Source: Bacteroidota bacterium (GTDB lineage Bacteria > Bacteroidota > Bacteroidia > Chitinophagales > Chitinophagaceae). From it: a stretch of DNA of 8,629 nt. The stretch is taken from the NCBI GenBank assembly GCA_026391115.1, contig JAPLER010000075.1, positions 7,206 to 15,834 on the forward strand, in the 5' to 3' direction. This document shows positions 1-6,613 of the stretch, in pieces; the stretch's first letter is position 1, and every line of letters starts with the position of its first letter. The translations under genes were made by a program, and so were the position numbers. The notes under the pieces are model-generated. The model did not search any database. It was given only the letters and a program-made list of their open reading frames with translations, and had not been told where the DNA came from.

Positions 1-717
1 CATTCCACGTTCATGTCCACCACCATCCATTTGTGCTGTAACTTTTACACGAGGATTTTTGCGACGAACATATAAAGCTCCAATTCCTTTTGGTCCATAC
101 ATTTTATGACCAGTAAAAGTCATTAAATCAATACCATCAGCAATTACATTTACAGGAATTTTACCAACTGCTTGTGTAGCATCGCTAAAAAATAAAATAC
201 CATTTTTCTTTGCCAATGCTGCAATTTCTTTAATAGGTTGCACAACGCCAACTTCATTGTTGGCATACATTATTGATATTAAAATTGTAGTAGGCTTAAT
301 AGCAGCTTCCAACTCTTTCAAATCAATTAGACCGTCTTCTTTTACTTGCAAATAAGTTACTTCGCCACCTAATTTTTCAATGTGTTTGCAAGTATCTAAA
401 ACTGCTTTATGTTCTGTGGTTACAGTAATAATATGGTTGCCTTTCGAAGCATACATTTCGTAAACACCTTTAATACCCAAATTATCGCCTTCGGTTGCAC
501 CACTTGTAAAAATAATTTCTTTAGGGTCTGCACCAATTAAAGCAGCCACTTGCTCACGAGCATAATCTACAGCTTCTTCTGCAGCCCAACCAAAAGGATG
601 GTTACGACTTGCTGCATTTCCAAAGTTCTCCATAAAATATGGAATCATTGCTTCTAAAACCCTTGGATCCATTGGGGTTGTAGCGTTATTATCTAAATAC
701 ACGGGTAACTTCAACAT
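1..717 (-). CDS. iscS: Cysteine desulfurase, IscS/NifS class (N-terminal 239 residues; C-terminus beyond the left edge)
   Basis: This PLP enzyme takes sulfur from L-cysteine as a persulfide and passes it to Fe-S cluster assembly and tRNA thiolation in the cytoplasm. The frame starts at ATG 717-715 and stays open to base 1. The N-terminus reads MLKLPVYLDNNATTP, typical of class I enzymes. Visible landmarks are TSGATEGDN (about residues 71-79), the PLP-stacking His in TTEHKAV (H103), SDATQ (D179, Q182) and the Schiff-base lysine in TGHKMYGPKG (K205). The visible part ends in GGGHERGM, which in IscS lies shortly before the catalytic-cysteine loop. Family members are about 380-400 residues, so roughly 150 residues including the active-site Cys are outside the window. 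The GGGHERG and HKMYGPKG motifs favour IscS/NifS over SufS. It has its own promoter (747-754) and is probably transcribed separately from the SDR gene upstream. Confidence 0.93.
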   Translation of the reverse strand, partial: MLKLPVYLDNNATTPMDPRVLEAMIPYFMENFGNAASRNHPFGWAAEEAVDYAREQVAALIGADPKEIIFTSGATEGDNLGIKGVYEMYASKGNHIITVTTEHKAVLDTCKHIEKLGGEVTYLQVKEDGLIDLKELEAAIKPTTILISIMYANNEVGVVQPIKEIAALAKKNGILFFSDATQAVGKIPVNVIADGIDLMTFTGHKMYGPKGIGALYVRRKNPRVKVTAQMDGGGHERGM

Positions 718-746
718 ATAATTTTATTATTTTCTTGCTTAATATG

Positions 747-754
747 CAAATGTA
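747..754 (-). promoter_or_regulatory. Putative Bacteroidota -7 promoter element for the cysteine desulfurase gene
   Basis: On the minus strand this reads TACATTTG, a full match to the Bacteroidota -7 consensus TAnnTTTG. It sits about 30 nt upstream of the ATG at 717, giving a short predicted leader of about 25 nt. I see no clear -33 TTG box at the usual spacing. The same octamer precedes the acyltransferase gene (3137-3144). Confidence 0.5.
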
Positions 755-852
755 GGTTGCGTAGGGTGTAATTCCATTTTTTTAACGAAAACGTTCAATT
801 TGTTTTCCATTAATCGAAATGAAAGCATAAAATTTAGAGGCATTTATAGCAA

Positions 853-1860
853 TTACTTCAACCAACCATTTTCTTTATACCAACTTATAGCATTTTGCAA
901 GCCTTTGTCTAATTTATAATTGGGTTTGTAGCCTAATTGATGTATTTCTGTGGCATCTACACTCCAATTTTTAGCTTTAAACTCTTTTAATCTTTCTCTG
1001 TTTAGTAGTGGCGTTTTTTTGGTTATGCGACCAATACCTTCGGTAATTATTGCAAAAAAGTAAGCAATAGGTGCAGGAATTACAAGTGTGAGTGTTTTGG
1101 CATTCAAATGCTTTTTTACCAAATTGTTAAACTCTTTTGAAGTATAATTTTCTAAATCGCTTACAATAAAGTTTTCGTTAAACGCAGGCGACTCCATCGC
1201 AATATAAATAGCATCTACTAGGTCTTGTACATACACAAAACTTAGCTTTTGTTTAGTATTATTAATGTACATTTCTATGCCCTGCGATATAGATTTTAAC
1301 AAAAAGAAAAAGTCTTTATCTCTTGGACCATACACAGCAGTTGGGTTTACAATTACAAACGGAAAATTGCTTTTGCTACGCAAATAATTCTCAGCCTGCA
1401 TTTTACTTTTACCATATTCTGTCAATGGTTTTTGTGCTTGATGTTTTGTAATAGGTTCATCTGTTTCGCCACAACCAAATGCAGCAAGGCTACTTACCAA
1501 TACAAATTTATCTGGTAAAACACCATTACGCTCCAATGCTTCTACAAGGTTTTTGGTGCTATGGTAATTGCCATTGTAAAAATCTTGTTTATTAATAGAC
1601 TTGGTTACACCTGCTGCGTGAATAATGTAATCTATTTTGCCAAACTGTGCTTTAAAATCTTGCAACGCTTTGTCTAAACTAGGAGCATTGTTAAAGTCAA
1701 ACTCAACAAAATTTACAGCAGGGTTTTGCAGGTATTGTTTATTGCTATTTTTTCTAATAACAGCAAAGGTTTGATAACCTTTTTCAATAGCTTTTTCTAC
1801 AAGGCAACTGCCTATAAAGCCACTTGCACCTGTAATAAGAATACTTTTTTTATTGTTCAA
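853..1860 (-). CDS. NAD-dependent epimerase/dehydratase, extended SDR family (possible 3-ketoceramide/3-ketosphinganine reductase)
   Basis: This is an extended short-chain dehydrogenase/reductase: NAD(P)-binding Rossmann fold with a C-terminal substrate lobe. From the TTG at 1860 it has 335 residues, normal for the class. Motifs are the dinucleotide-binding TGASGFIG (residues 10-17), HAAGVT (81-86), VSSLAAFG with the catalytic Ser (122-129), the active-site Tyr/Lys in YGKSK (Y149, K153) and NPTAVYGPRD after it. An Arg follows the second strand (AVIRK), which may favour NADP. Starts: there is no ATG near the N-terminus. TTG 1860 puts the Rossmann strand six residues in and has an A-rich stretch upstream; a TTG at 1905 would add 15 residues encoded by an 8-bp tandem repeat and is unlikely. 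It lies 88 bp downstream of a GNAT-fold acyltransferase with no terminator between, so co-transcription is likely. That pairing suggests, but does not prove, a sphingolipid role; the substrate could equally be a sugar nucleotide or other carbonyl compound. Confidence 0.85.
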   Translation of the reverse strand: MNNKKSILITGASGFIGSCLVEKAIEKGYQTFAVIRKNSNKQYLQNPAVNFVEFDFNNAPSLDKALQDFKAQFGKIDYIIHAAGVTKSINKQDFYNGNYHSTKNLVEALERNGVLPDKFVLVSSLAAFGCGETDEPITKHQAQKPLTEYGKSKMQAENYLRSKSNFPFVIVNPTAVYGPRDKDFFFLLKSISQGIEMYINNTKQKLSFVYVQDLVDAIYIAMESPAFNENFIVSDLENYTSKEFNNLVKKHLNAKTLTLVIPAPIAYFFAIITEGIGRITKKTPLLNRERLKEFKAKNWSVDATEIHQLGYKPNYKLDKGLQNAISWYKENGWLK

Positions 1861-1882
1861 TGTTTTCTTTTTTTTATTTATT

Positions 1883-1907
1883 GCCACAAAGACACCAAGG
1901 CACAAAG
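1883..1907. repeat. Short tandem repeat, three 8-bp units
   Basis: On the plus strand three adjacent octamers read GCCACAAA, GACACCAA and GGCACAAA (1883-1906), followed by a G. On the minus strand the same units read TTTGTGCC, TTGGTGTC and TTTGTGGC. The tract lies just upstream of the SDR gene's likely TTG start. Read as protein from the TTG at 1905 it gives MCLGVFVA, which has no counterpart in SDR proteins, so I regard the tract as intergenic. Confidence 0.6.
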
Positions 1908-1936
1908 CCTAGTAGTTACGAATTCACTAATTACAT

Positions 1937-1971
1937 AACTGTTCACTATTAACTTTTAACTGTCAACTGTT
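1937..1971. repeat. Short tandem repeat, five 7-bp units overlapping the end of the acyltransferase gene
   Basis: On the plus strand five consecutive heptamers read AACTGTT, CACTATT, AACTTTT, AACTGTC and AACTGTT, with consensus AACTGTT. The minus-strand acyltransferase stop codon (1949-1951) lies inside the third unit and the preceding one. The last residues of that protein, LTVKS, are written by the repeat. It ends 30 bp from the 8-bp repeat at 1883-1907. Confidence 0.65.
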
Positions 1972-3091
1972 TTATATAGCATCTTCTACGCTTGTGCAGC
2001 TCTCTTTCAAATGGTTCAAACATTGAAATAACGCTTTTATTATCTTCCAATTCTATATTAGACTCTACATATTTAACACCATCTTTTCTGTAAAAATCTA
2101 ATAATCTAGACATTAACAATGCTGTTACGCCTTTGCCTTGATACTCTTTTTTTACAGCAACAAGGTATAAATCTACCATATCATTTTTCTTTAAAGCTTT
2201 AAGCAAATGAATAAAGCCAAAAGGAAATAAGCTGCCATTGCTTTTTTGTAATGCTTTTGATAGAGATGGCATTGTAACACCAAACGACACCAATTGATCA
2301 TTTTCATCTACCACCAAAGGCAAATAGTTGTGCTTTACAAAACCAAAATATTGCTTGGTATAAACATCCATTTGTTTTTGTGTTAATGGCACTACACCAT
2401 ATAAATCAGCATAGGTCTCATTAATTAATTCAAATATTTGATTTGCATAAGGCAAAATATCTTTTGTCTTTTTGGTTTCAACAAATTTTAGCTTGTAACG
2501 ACGCTGCACCACCTCGGCAAGTTTTGCCATTTTAGCCAAACTAGGAGGCAATACTTGTGGTATAAATATTTTGTACTCTACCCAATCTGTATCCTTTGCA
2601 TAGCCCAAAGTTTCCATAAACTTTGGATAATAAGGATGGTTATAAATGGTTGCCAAAGTACCTAATTGATCAAATCCTTCTATTAACATTCCCTCGTGGT
2701 CAAGGTCAGTAAAACCAAGTGGCCCATGCACTGCTGTCATACCCAATTCTTTTGCCCAAGCCTCAACTTGTTCTATTAGTTTTTTGGTAATATTAATATC
2801 TTCTTCAAAATCTATCCAACCAAAACGCAGGTATTTATTTCCCCATTTTTCTATATAAGCTTTATTGTGTATAGCTGCTATTCTACCCACTACTTTGTTG
2901 CCTTTATAAGCCAACCAATAACGAGCATCGCAATAATCAAAAGCAGGGTTTTTTGTTTTATCTAAAGTAGCTTTTTCATCAAATTTTAAAGGGGGTACAA
3001 AGTAGGGATTGCCTTTGTATAAGGTATAAGGAAATTCTATAAAAGCATTAAAATCACTTTTGGTGTTTACTTCTTTAATTGTTATGTCCAT
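1949..3091 (-). CDS. GNAT-fold N-acyltransferase, large YghO-like type (candidate bacterial ceramide synthase)
   Basis: The product is a 380-residue cytosolic protein with a GNAT domain in its C-terminal third. The acyl-CoA-binding motif A is seen as VAVKKEYQGKGVTALLM (311-327; Q-G-K-G matches Q/RxxGxG/A). It is followed by NIELEDNKSVISMFEPF, which resembles the GNAT motif B region. The N-terminal two thirds carry PYTLYKGNPYFVPPL (21-35) and GPLGFTDLDHEGMLIEG (123-139), which I recall as strongly conserved in a Bacteroidota family usually annotated as hypothetical or GNAT. The ATG at 3091 is preferred. A TTG at 3139 would add 16 residues, but it overlaps the -7 promoter element and so would precede transcription start. 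Known bacterial ceramide synthases (bCerS, Caulobacter) belong to this broad GNAT-fold type, and an SDR gene follows directly. The substrate here is inferred, not shown. The last residues come from a 7-bp repeat. Confidence 0.8.
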   Translation of the reverse strand: MDITIKEVNTKSDFNAFIEFPYTLYKGNPYFVPPLKFDEKATLDKTKNPAFDYCDARYWLAYKGNKVVGRIAAIHNKAYIEKWGNKYLRFGWIDFEEDINITKKLIEQVEAWAKELGMTAVHGPLGFTDLDHEGMLIEGFDQLGTLATIYNHPYYPKFMETLGYAKDTDWVEYKIFIPQVLPPSLAKMAKLAEVVQRRYKLKFVETKKTKDILPYANQIFELINETYADLYGVVPLTQKQMDVYTKQYFGFVKHNYLPLVVDENDQLVSFGVTMPSLSKALQKSNGSLFPFGFIHLLKALKKNDMVDLYLVAVKKEYQGKGVTALLMSRLLDFYRKDGVKYVESNIELEDNKSVISMFEPFERELHKRRRCYIKQLTVKS

Positions 3092-3136
3092 TGCTAGAGG
3101 GTTTGTTATTGTACAGTAAATAAAATACGAACTGCA

Positions 3137-3144
3137 CAAATGTA
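3137..3144 (-). promoter_or_regulatory. Putative Bacteroidota -7 promoter element for the acyltransferase/SDR transcript
   Basis: The minus strand reads TACATTTG, matching TAnnTTTG. It lies 46 nt upstream of the ATG at 3091, so transcription would begin near 3130 with a leader of about 40 nt. This supports 3091 as the start codon. I found no convincing -33 box. Confidence 0.5.
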
Positions 3145-3314
3145 AAGGCTACAGGTGTTGTTTGTAGATTAGAAAATTAATTTATGATAAAAAGTGTGGG
3201 GTATGCTATCTGTTACCATCTTTTTTGTTTGAAAATAAATGAATGCTAGTTAAAATAGTCGTAAGAATTAATACTTAACAAAATATTTTTAACAAAACTT
3301 TTAGTTTTATTTGT

Positions 3315-3350
3315 AATAAAGTTACGCTGCTTTGCGTAGCTTTATTTTTT
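3315..3350 (+). promoter_or_regulatory. Terminator-shaped hairpin abutting the GH25 start codon (possible leader attenuator)
   Basis: A 13-bp stem pairs 3315-3327 with 3334-3346; every pair is Watson-Crick except one T-G wobble (3322/3339). The loop is TGCTTT. A run of six T (3345-3350) follows the stem on the plus strand and ends right against the ATG at 3351. That is the shape of an intrinsic terminator on the plus strand only; the other strand has no T run. No plus-strand gene lies upstream in the divergent gap, so it would sit in the 5' leader of the GH25 mRNA. It could attenuate transcription, hide the start codon, protect the 5' end, or end a short leader RNA. Confidence 0.5.
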
Positions 3351-4127
3351 ATGCCAAAAGCCAAATCTGACATATCACTTATTTATAAAATACTGTTTTT
3401 GCTGTTGTTTGCAGCAATGGTTGTATTGGTCGTATGGTATTATTTGCAATACAAATTGGAACAAAAAAGTGAGCAAACTTTTTACAAGGCATTTGGCATT
3501 AGCATTCCTAATAACTATAAACTATACGGTATAGATGTGAGTAAATATCAAAGTTATATTTACTGGACATCGGTAAAAAAAATGAAGATTGATAGCATTG
3601 CTATTGACTTTGCTTTTATAAAAGCTACCGAGGGTAATAATATTACTGACCCTATGTTTAAACGTAACTGGCAATTGAGCAAACAAAATAATATTACACA
3701 CGGTGCTTATCATTTTTTTATTGCTACAAAAGATGGTAAACAACAAGCCAAAAATTTTATTAATAATGTTGTGCTTCAAAAAGGCGACTTACCACCTGTG
3801 CTGGATATTGAAGAAAATTATGATGTGAGTAAAGCTATATTTATTCGACGTATTAAAGATTGTTTAAATGCAATGCAACAGTATTATGGTGTAAAGCCTA
3901 TCATATATTCTTATGCCAATTTTTATGCAAATTATTTAGCCGATGATTTTGAAGATTATCCTGTGTGGGTAGCACATTATACAGACGATAATGAACCTAA
4001 TATTGACAACAACTGGACCTTTTGGCAACATAGCGAAAGTGGCAGAGTGAATGGCATTACAGAAAAAGTTGACTTTGATGTGTTTTATGGCGACTCGCTA
4101 GCGTTTACTAAAATATTATTAAAATAG
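3351..4127 (+). CDS. Membrane-anchored glycoside hydrolase family 25 (lysozyme-like) protein
   Basis: GH25 enzymes are N-acetylmuramidases that cut the peptidoglycan glycan chain. The 258-residue product has a short basic N-terminus, one hydrophobic segment (about 11-32) with no evident cleavage site, and a GH25 domain from about residue 57 to the end. It is probably tethered to the inner membrane facing the periplasm. Family signatures are YGIDVSKYQ (D62), FIKATEG (E94), GAYHFF (118-123), the catalytic DxE in PVLDIEE (D152, E154), and the closing strands WTFWQHSESGRVNGI and VDFDVFYG. All expected acidic residues are present, so it looks active. ATG 3351 is the only sensible start because the next Met (23) is inside the membrane segment. 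A hairpin with a T run ends directly at this start. The next gene is 47 bp downstream on the same strand and may share its transcript. A role in wall remodelling is more likely than defence, but that is inference. Confidence 0.9.
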   Translation: MPKAKSDISLIYKILFLLLFAAMVVLVVWYYLQYKLEQKSEQTFYKAFGISIPNNYKLYGIDVSKYQSYIYWTSVKKMKIDSIAIDFAFIKATEGNNITDPMFKRNWQLSKQNNITHGAYHFFIATKDGKQQAKNFINNVVLQKGDLPPVLDIEENYDVSKAIFIRRIKDCLNAMQQYYGVKPIIYSYANFYANYLADDFEDYPVWVAHYTDDNEPNIDNNWTFWQHSESGRVNGITEKVDFDVFYGDSLAFTKILLK

Positions 4128-4174
4128 CTTTTGTAAAACAGCTTTCTATTACCTTGGCAGCCTAAAATAATTTT

Positions 4175-4684
4175 ATGCTAGACAATTTATTAGAGTTAGT
4201 TAAATCTCATGCAGGCGAGGGTATTATTAATAACCCTGCTATACCTAATGAGCAAAATGATGCAGCTGTGGCTACAGCCTCTTCATCTATTTTTGATACA
4301 TTAAAAAACGCAGTAAGTGGTGGCAATATTAGTAGTGTAGTAAGTATGTTTACTGGTGGTGGTGCTAGTGCAACAAACTCTCCATTGGCAGGTATTATGC
4401 ACAGCGATATGGTTCAAAATTTAATGCACAAATTTGGGTTAGACCAGGGTGCTGCAAGCAATGTTGTAAGCAGTGTATTGCCAGGTGCACTAAGTAGTTT
4501 GGTAAATAAAACCAACGACCCTAACGATAGTAGTTTTAATATTCAAGATATTATCAGTAAAGTAAGTGGTGGCAGTGGTGGCTTTGATGTAAATAGTTTG
4601 TTAAGTGGTTTTACTGGTGGTGGTAATACACAACAAAGTGGTGGTGGTATTATGGATGGATTGAAAGGATTGTTTGGTGGATAG
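4175..4684 (+). CDS. Small Gly/Ser-rich DUF937-like protein of unknown function
   Basis: The product has 169 residues, with no signal peptide and no membrane span. It starts MLDNLLELVKSHAGEGI and contains PAIPNEQNDAAV (21-32), then short helices joined by glycine-rich links (SGGNISS, FTGGGAS, SGGSGGF, FTGGGNTQQSGGG), and ends GLKGLFGG. The helical block MVQNLMHKFGLDQGAASNVV with VLPGALSSLVNK (79-112) resembles DUF937/YidB-like proteins, whose biochemical role is not established. That assignment rests on my reading and is moderate. FTGGG occurs twice, at about 59-63 and 146-150. The gene starts 47 bp after the GH25 gene without a terminator between and ends before a strong bidirectional terminator, so it is probably second in a two-gene transcript. 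I cannot assign a function. Confidence 0.75.
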   Translation: MLDNLLELVKSHAGEGIINNPAIPNEQNDAAVATASSSIFDTLKNAVSGGNISSVVSMFTGGGASATNSPLAGIMHSDMVQNLMHKFGLDQGAASNVVSSVLPGALSSLVNKTNDPNDSSFNIQDIISKVSGGSGGFDVNSLLSGFTGGGNTQQSGGGIMDGLKGLFGG

Positions 4685-4702
4685 TATTTTCATTTGATCT
4701 AT

Positions 4703-4741
4703 AAACAATAAAGCCTCAGTATCGCTGAGGCTTTATTGTTT
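4703..4741. terminator. Bidirectional intrinsic terminator between convergent genes
   Basis: A perfect 17-bp stem pairs 4703-4719 with 4725-4741 around the loop TATCG. The core is AAAGCCTC/GAGGCTTT with A/T-rich outer arms, so each strand ends in a T-rich stretch. It lies between the stop of the DUF937-like gene (plus) and the stop of the DUF3108 gene (minus), where it can end both transcripts. Confidence 0.9.
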
Positions 4742-4751
4742 TATATATTTT

Positions 4752-5546
4752 TTAATTTCTTTTAATTAATGAGGTTAAAGGATAACGCAAATTATCATAA
4801 CCCATCATATCTACCTTAACACTGCCTACAACTATGGGGCTTTCTATTCTTAAAGGAATATGATTAGCATCGTCACTTACCCAAACTGTCATCCCTTCTC
4901 CGCCCTGGAAAATAGTACCTTTAATTAACAGTGGGTTAAACTTAATGGCATTAAATTTTCCAAACTTGGTTTTAATAGTTTCTTTACCCACATACTTGAT
5001 GTAAAGGCTGTAAGTTTCGTTATCTAAAAACATATTAAAAGGAATTTTATCGCCAGCTTTATATGCATTGAAATTAATGTTTCTTGCATAGTAAATAGAG
5101 CTTAAAACATCTTGTACACAATTGGGTACTTTAAATACACCTTTACTGGTAATAGCAGTATTTGTTTTTTGATTGAAGGTTACATTTTCATAAATCTTAT
5201 AACCACCTTCATTAACATCTCTTATAAACTTATAAGGCTGTAATGTAGCAGTATCAAAATAGCTTTCATATCTATCTCTTACTTTAAAAATAAAATCGTA
5301 GTTGCTGTTGCTTGTACCTGTACCAACCACATGATACACAGGTTTATTGTTTAATGTTTCAACATCTGTTGTAAAACTTGCAGAACCTGCATTCAGGTAT
5401 ATACCTAATGCACTGTAGAAAATGGTGTAATCTATTTGTTCTCCATCTTCAAAGGCACTATTTCTAATACCACAAAAATCATCGCCAGCAGTTAATTGAT
5501 TTGCCAATAAAATGAATATTGCTGTGGTTGCAAAAAATTTCTTCAT
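4752..5546 (-). CDS. Exported DUF3108-domain protein
   Basis: The product has 264 residues. A signal peptide is clear: MKK, a hydrophobic core (about 4-16), and a likely cut after NQLTA (residue 20). The mature part is beta-rich with the look of DUF3108: an EQIDYTIFYSALGIYLNAGSASF opening (36-58), YESYFDTATLQPYKFIRDVNEGGY (93-116), and the closing FGKFNAIKFNPL followed by VWVSDDANHIPLRIE (221-235). DUF3108 proteins are predicted periplasmic or envelope proteins with no agreed function. The Cys just after the cut (C25) is not in a lipobox, so I do not call it a lipoprotein. It starts 8 bp after the stop of the flippase-like gene and ends at a strong terminator, so the two are almost certainly one operon and may work together in the envelope. 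Confidence 0.85.
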   Translation of the reverse strand: MKKFFATTAIFILLANQLTAGDDFCGIRNSAFEDGEQIDYTIFYSALGIYLNAGSASFTTDVETLNNKPVYHVVGTGTSNSNYDFIFKVRDRYESYFDTATLQPYKFIRDVNEGGYKIYENVTFNQKTNTAITSKGVFKVPNCVQDVLSSIYYARNINFNAYKAGDKIPFNMFLDNETYSLYIKYVGKETIKTKFGKFNAIKFNPLLIKGTIFQGGEGMTVWVSDDANHIPLRIESPIVVGSVKVDMMGYDNLRYPLTSLIKRN

Positions 5547-5554
5547 ACTGTTTT

Positions 5555-6538
5555 TTATCTTTTAAAAACTTTAATGCCTATCATAAACAAACTTCCTGCC
5601 AATGCTGGAAAAACACGATTGATGAACCAAATTGCTGCTGCAGTAAATAGAATGCCTGCATTGTTTGTACTTAGCATTCCTATTAATTGAATACTTATTG
5701 TGCCTCTAAAACCCATTTCTGTTAAAGCAATAGTAGGCACTATAGCCAAAATTAATAAAAATACGCAAACCATTAATGCCAGTAGCATTGGATTGGCTTC
5801 TACCTTAAAAACATCTAACAATAATAAATATTGCACTACAAATACAATGTATCGTACAAACGATAAAACTAAAATTTTTGTTAAATCTTTTGCAGTAAAG
5901 TTTTCTACTAACTGAATCAAGAAAGCATAACGCTTAACAAACCATAATTTTTCTACAGCCTTTGTTATCCAACTTAAACTATAATACACCATTGTAAGTA
6001 ATACAGTACAAGTTAATAATACAAACATTAAACCTGTGTATAAAAAAGTATTAATACCGCCATTGCCCAATCCAGTTTGATGAAATAAAATTCTAGAAAA
6101 AAACAAAGCAATAAAACCCATTATAAATGTTATTAGCACTTGGCTAAGGCTACCCACCATAGTTAATGAAACAGCTTTTAGTCTGTTGCCTTCTTTTAAA
6201 AATAAAACCCTGCCAACGTATTCGCCCAGATTATTAATTGTATTTAAGGCAAAAGCCTGACCACTAAATACTGCTCTAAATGCTTTTAAGAATTTTATTT
6301 GTTCTAAATCTTTAATCAATATCTGCCATTTCTTGGTTTCTAAACCCCAATTTAAAAACATCAATAAAAAAGCAAACGCTACATAAACTTTTTGTTTAGT
6401 AGTAAATTGAAAGATTTGTTTCCAAGTATCCTTTAAATGCGGTTGATGTGTTATTTGGTTGTAAATAGAAAAAGAAAACCATATAAAAATGATTGGTCCT
6501 ACAACCCAGTTTATTAATATTTTATATTTTTTTTTCAA
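5555..6538 (-). CDS. Flippase-like integral membrane protein, LPG synthase TM family (UPF0104/COG0392)
   Basis: This polytopic inner-membrane protein has about 327 residues and roughly eight hydrophobic segments (about 8-26, 52-66, 123-149, 163-187, 221-243, 249-272, 276-290 and 295-322). The loop NTINNLGEYVGRVLFLKE (about 99-116) and the segment IVPTIALTEMGFRGT (about 266-280) correspond to the conserved R.GE..R and P...G..E regions of the family. It lacks the soluble C-terminal synthase domain of MprF, so it matches stand-alone flippase-like members, which are thought to move lipids or lipid-linked intermediates. There is no ATG near the N-terminus. TTG 6538 gives (M)KKKYKILINW, the usual family start; TTG 6550 would add four residues. 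A -7 element at 6568-6575 fits either. It is the first gene of an operon with the DUF3108 gene (8-bp gap) and diverges from ruvC. Confidence 0.85.
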   Translation of the reverse strand: MKKKYKILINWVVGPIIFIWFSFSIYNQITHQPHLKDTWKQIFQFTTKQKVYVAFAFLLMFLNWGLETKKWQILIKDLEQIKFLKAFRAVFSGQAFALNTINNLGEYVGRVLFLKEGNRLKAVSLTMVGSLSQVLITFIMGFIALFFSRILFHQTGLGNGGINTFLYTGLMFVLLTCTVLLTMVYYSLSWITKAVEKLWFVKRYAFLIQLVENFTAKDLTKILVLSFVRYIVFVVQYLLLLDVFKVEANPMLLALMVCVFLLILAIVPTIALTEMGFRGTISIQLIGMLSTNNAGILFTAAAIWFINRVFPALAGSLFMIGIKVFKR

Positions 6539-6567
6539 ATGGCTAAACAAGAAATAAATTGTTTTTC

Positions 6568-6575
6568 CAAAAATA
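6568..6575 (-). promoter_or_regulatory. Putative -7 promoter element for the flippase/DUF3108 operon
   Basis: The minus strand reads TATTTTTG, matching TAnnTTTG. It lies 30 nt upstream of the TTG at 6538, in the 75-bp divergent gap with ruvC. No clear -33 box is seen. Its presence argues that this stretch is not coding for an N-terminal extension of RuvC. Confidence 0.4.
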
Positions 6576-6613
6576 GTAGCTTAAGTGATTTAACCACTAC
6601 TTTAGCTGCAATA

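Noticed and set aside
1..717. Serine palmitoyltransferase completing a sphingolipid cluster
   Set aside because: Although it is a PLP enzyme near the acyltransferase/SDR pair, its motifs (TTEHKAV, TGHKMYGPKG, GGGHERG) are those of a cysteine desulfurase.
1726..1938. Open frame of 70 codons on the plus strand across the 5' end of the SDR gene
   Set aside because: It is antisense to the Rossmann fold and runs into the repeats. The translation is Phe/Cys/Asn-rich and resembles no protein.
3145..3314. Promoter for the GH25 gene
   Set aside because: Partial -7-like strings occur on the plus strand, for example TAGTTTTA at 3302-3309, but none matches TAnnTTTG fully or has a -33 box, so no site is called.
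3522..3779. Open frame of 85 codons on the minus strand within the GH25 gene
   Set aside because: It is antisense to the catalytic domain, with no promoter or family features.
5700..5915. Open frame of 71 codons on the plus strand within the flippase-like gene
   Set aside because: It is antisense to a membrane protein whose frame is clear, and the translation is low-complexity Asn/Thr/Lys.
6539..6613. N-terminal extension of RuvC from the ATG at 6539
   Set aside because: RuvC proteins begin a few residues before the first catalytic Asp. The extra 25 residues are unlike the family, and the stretch carries the opposing gene's promoter candidate.
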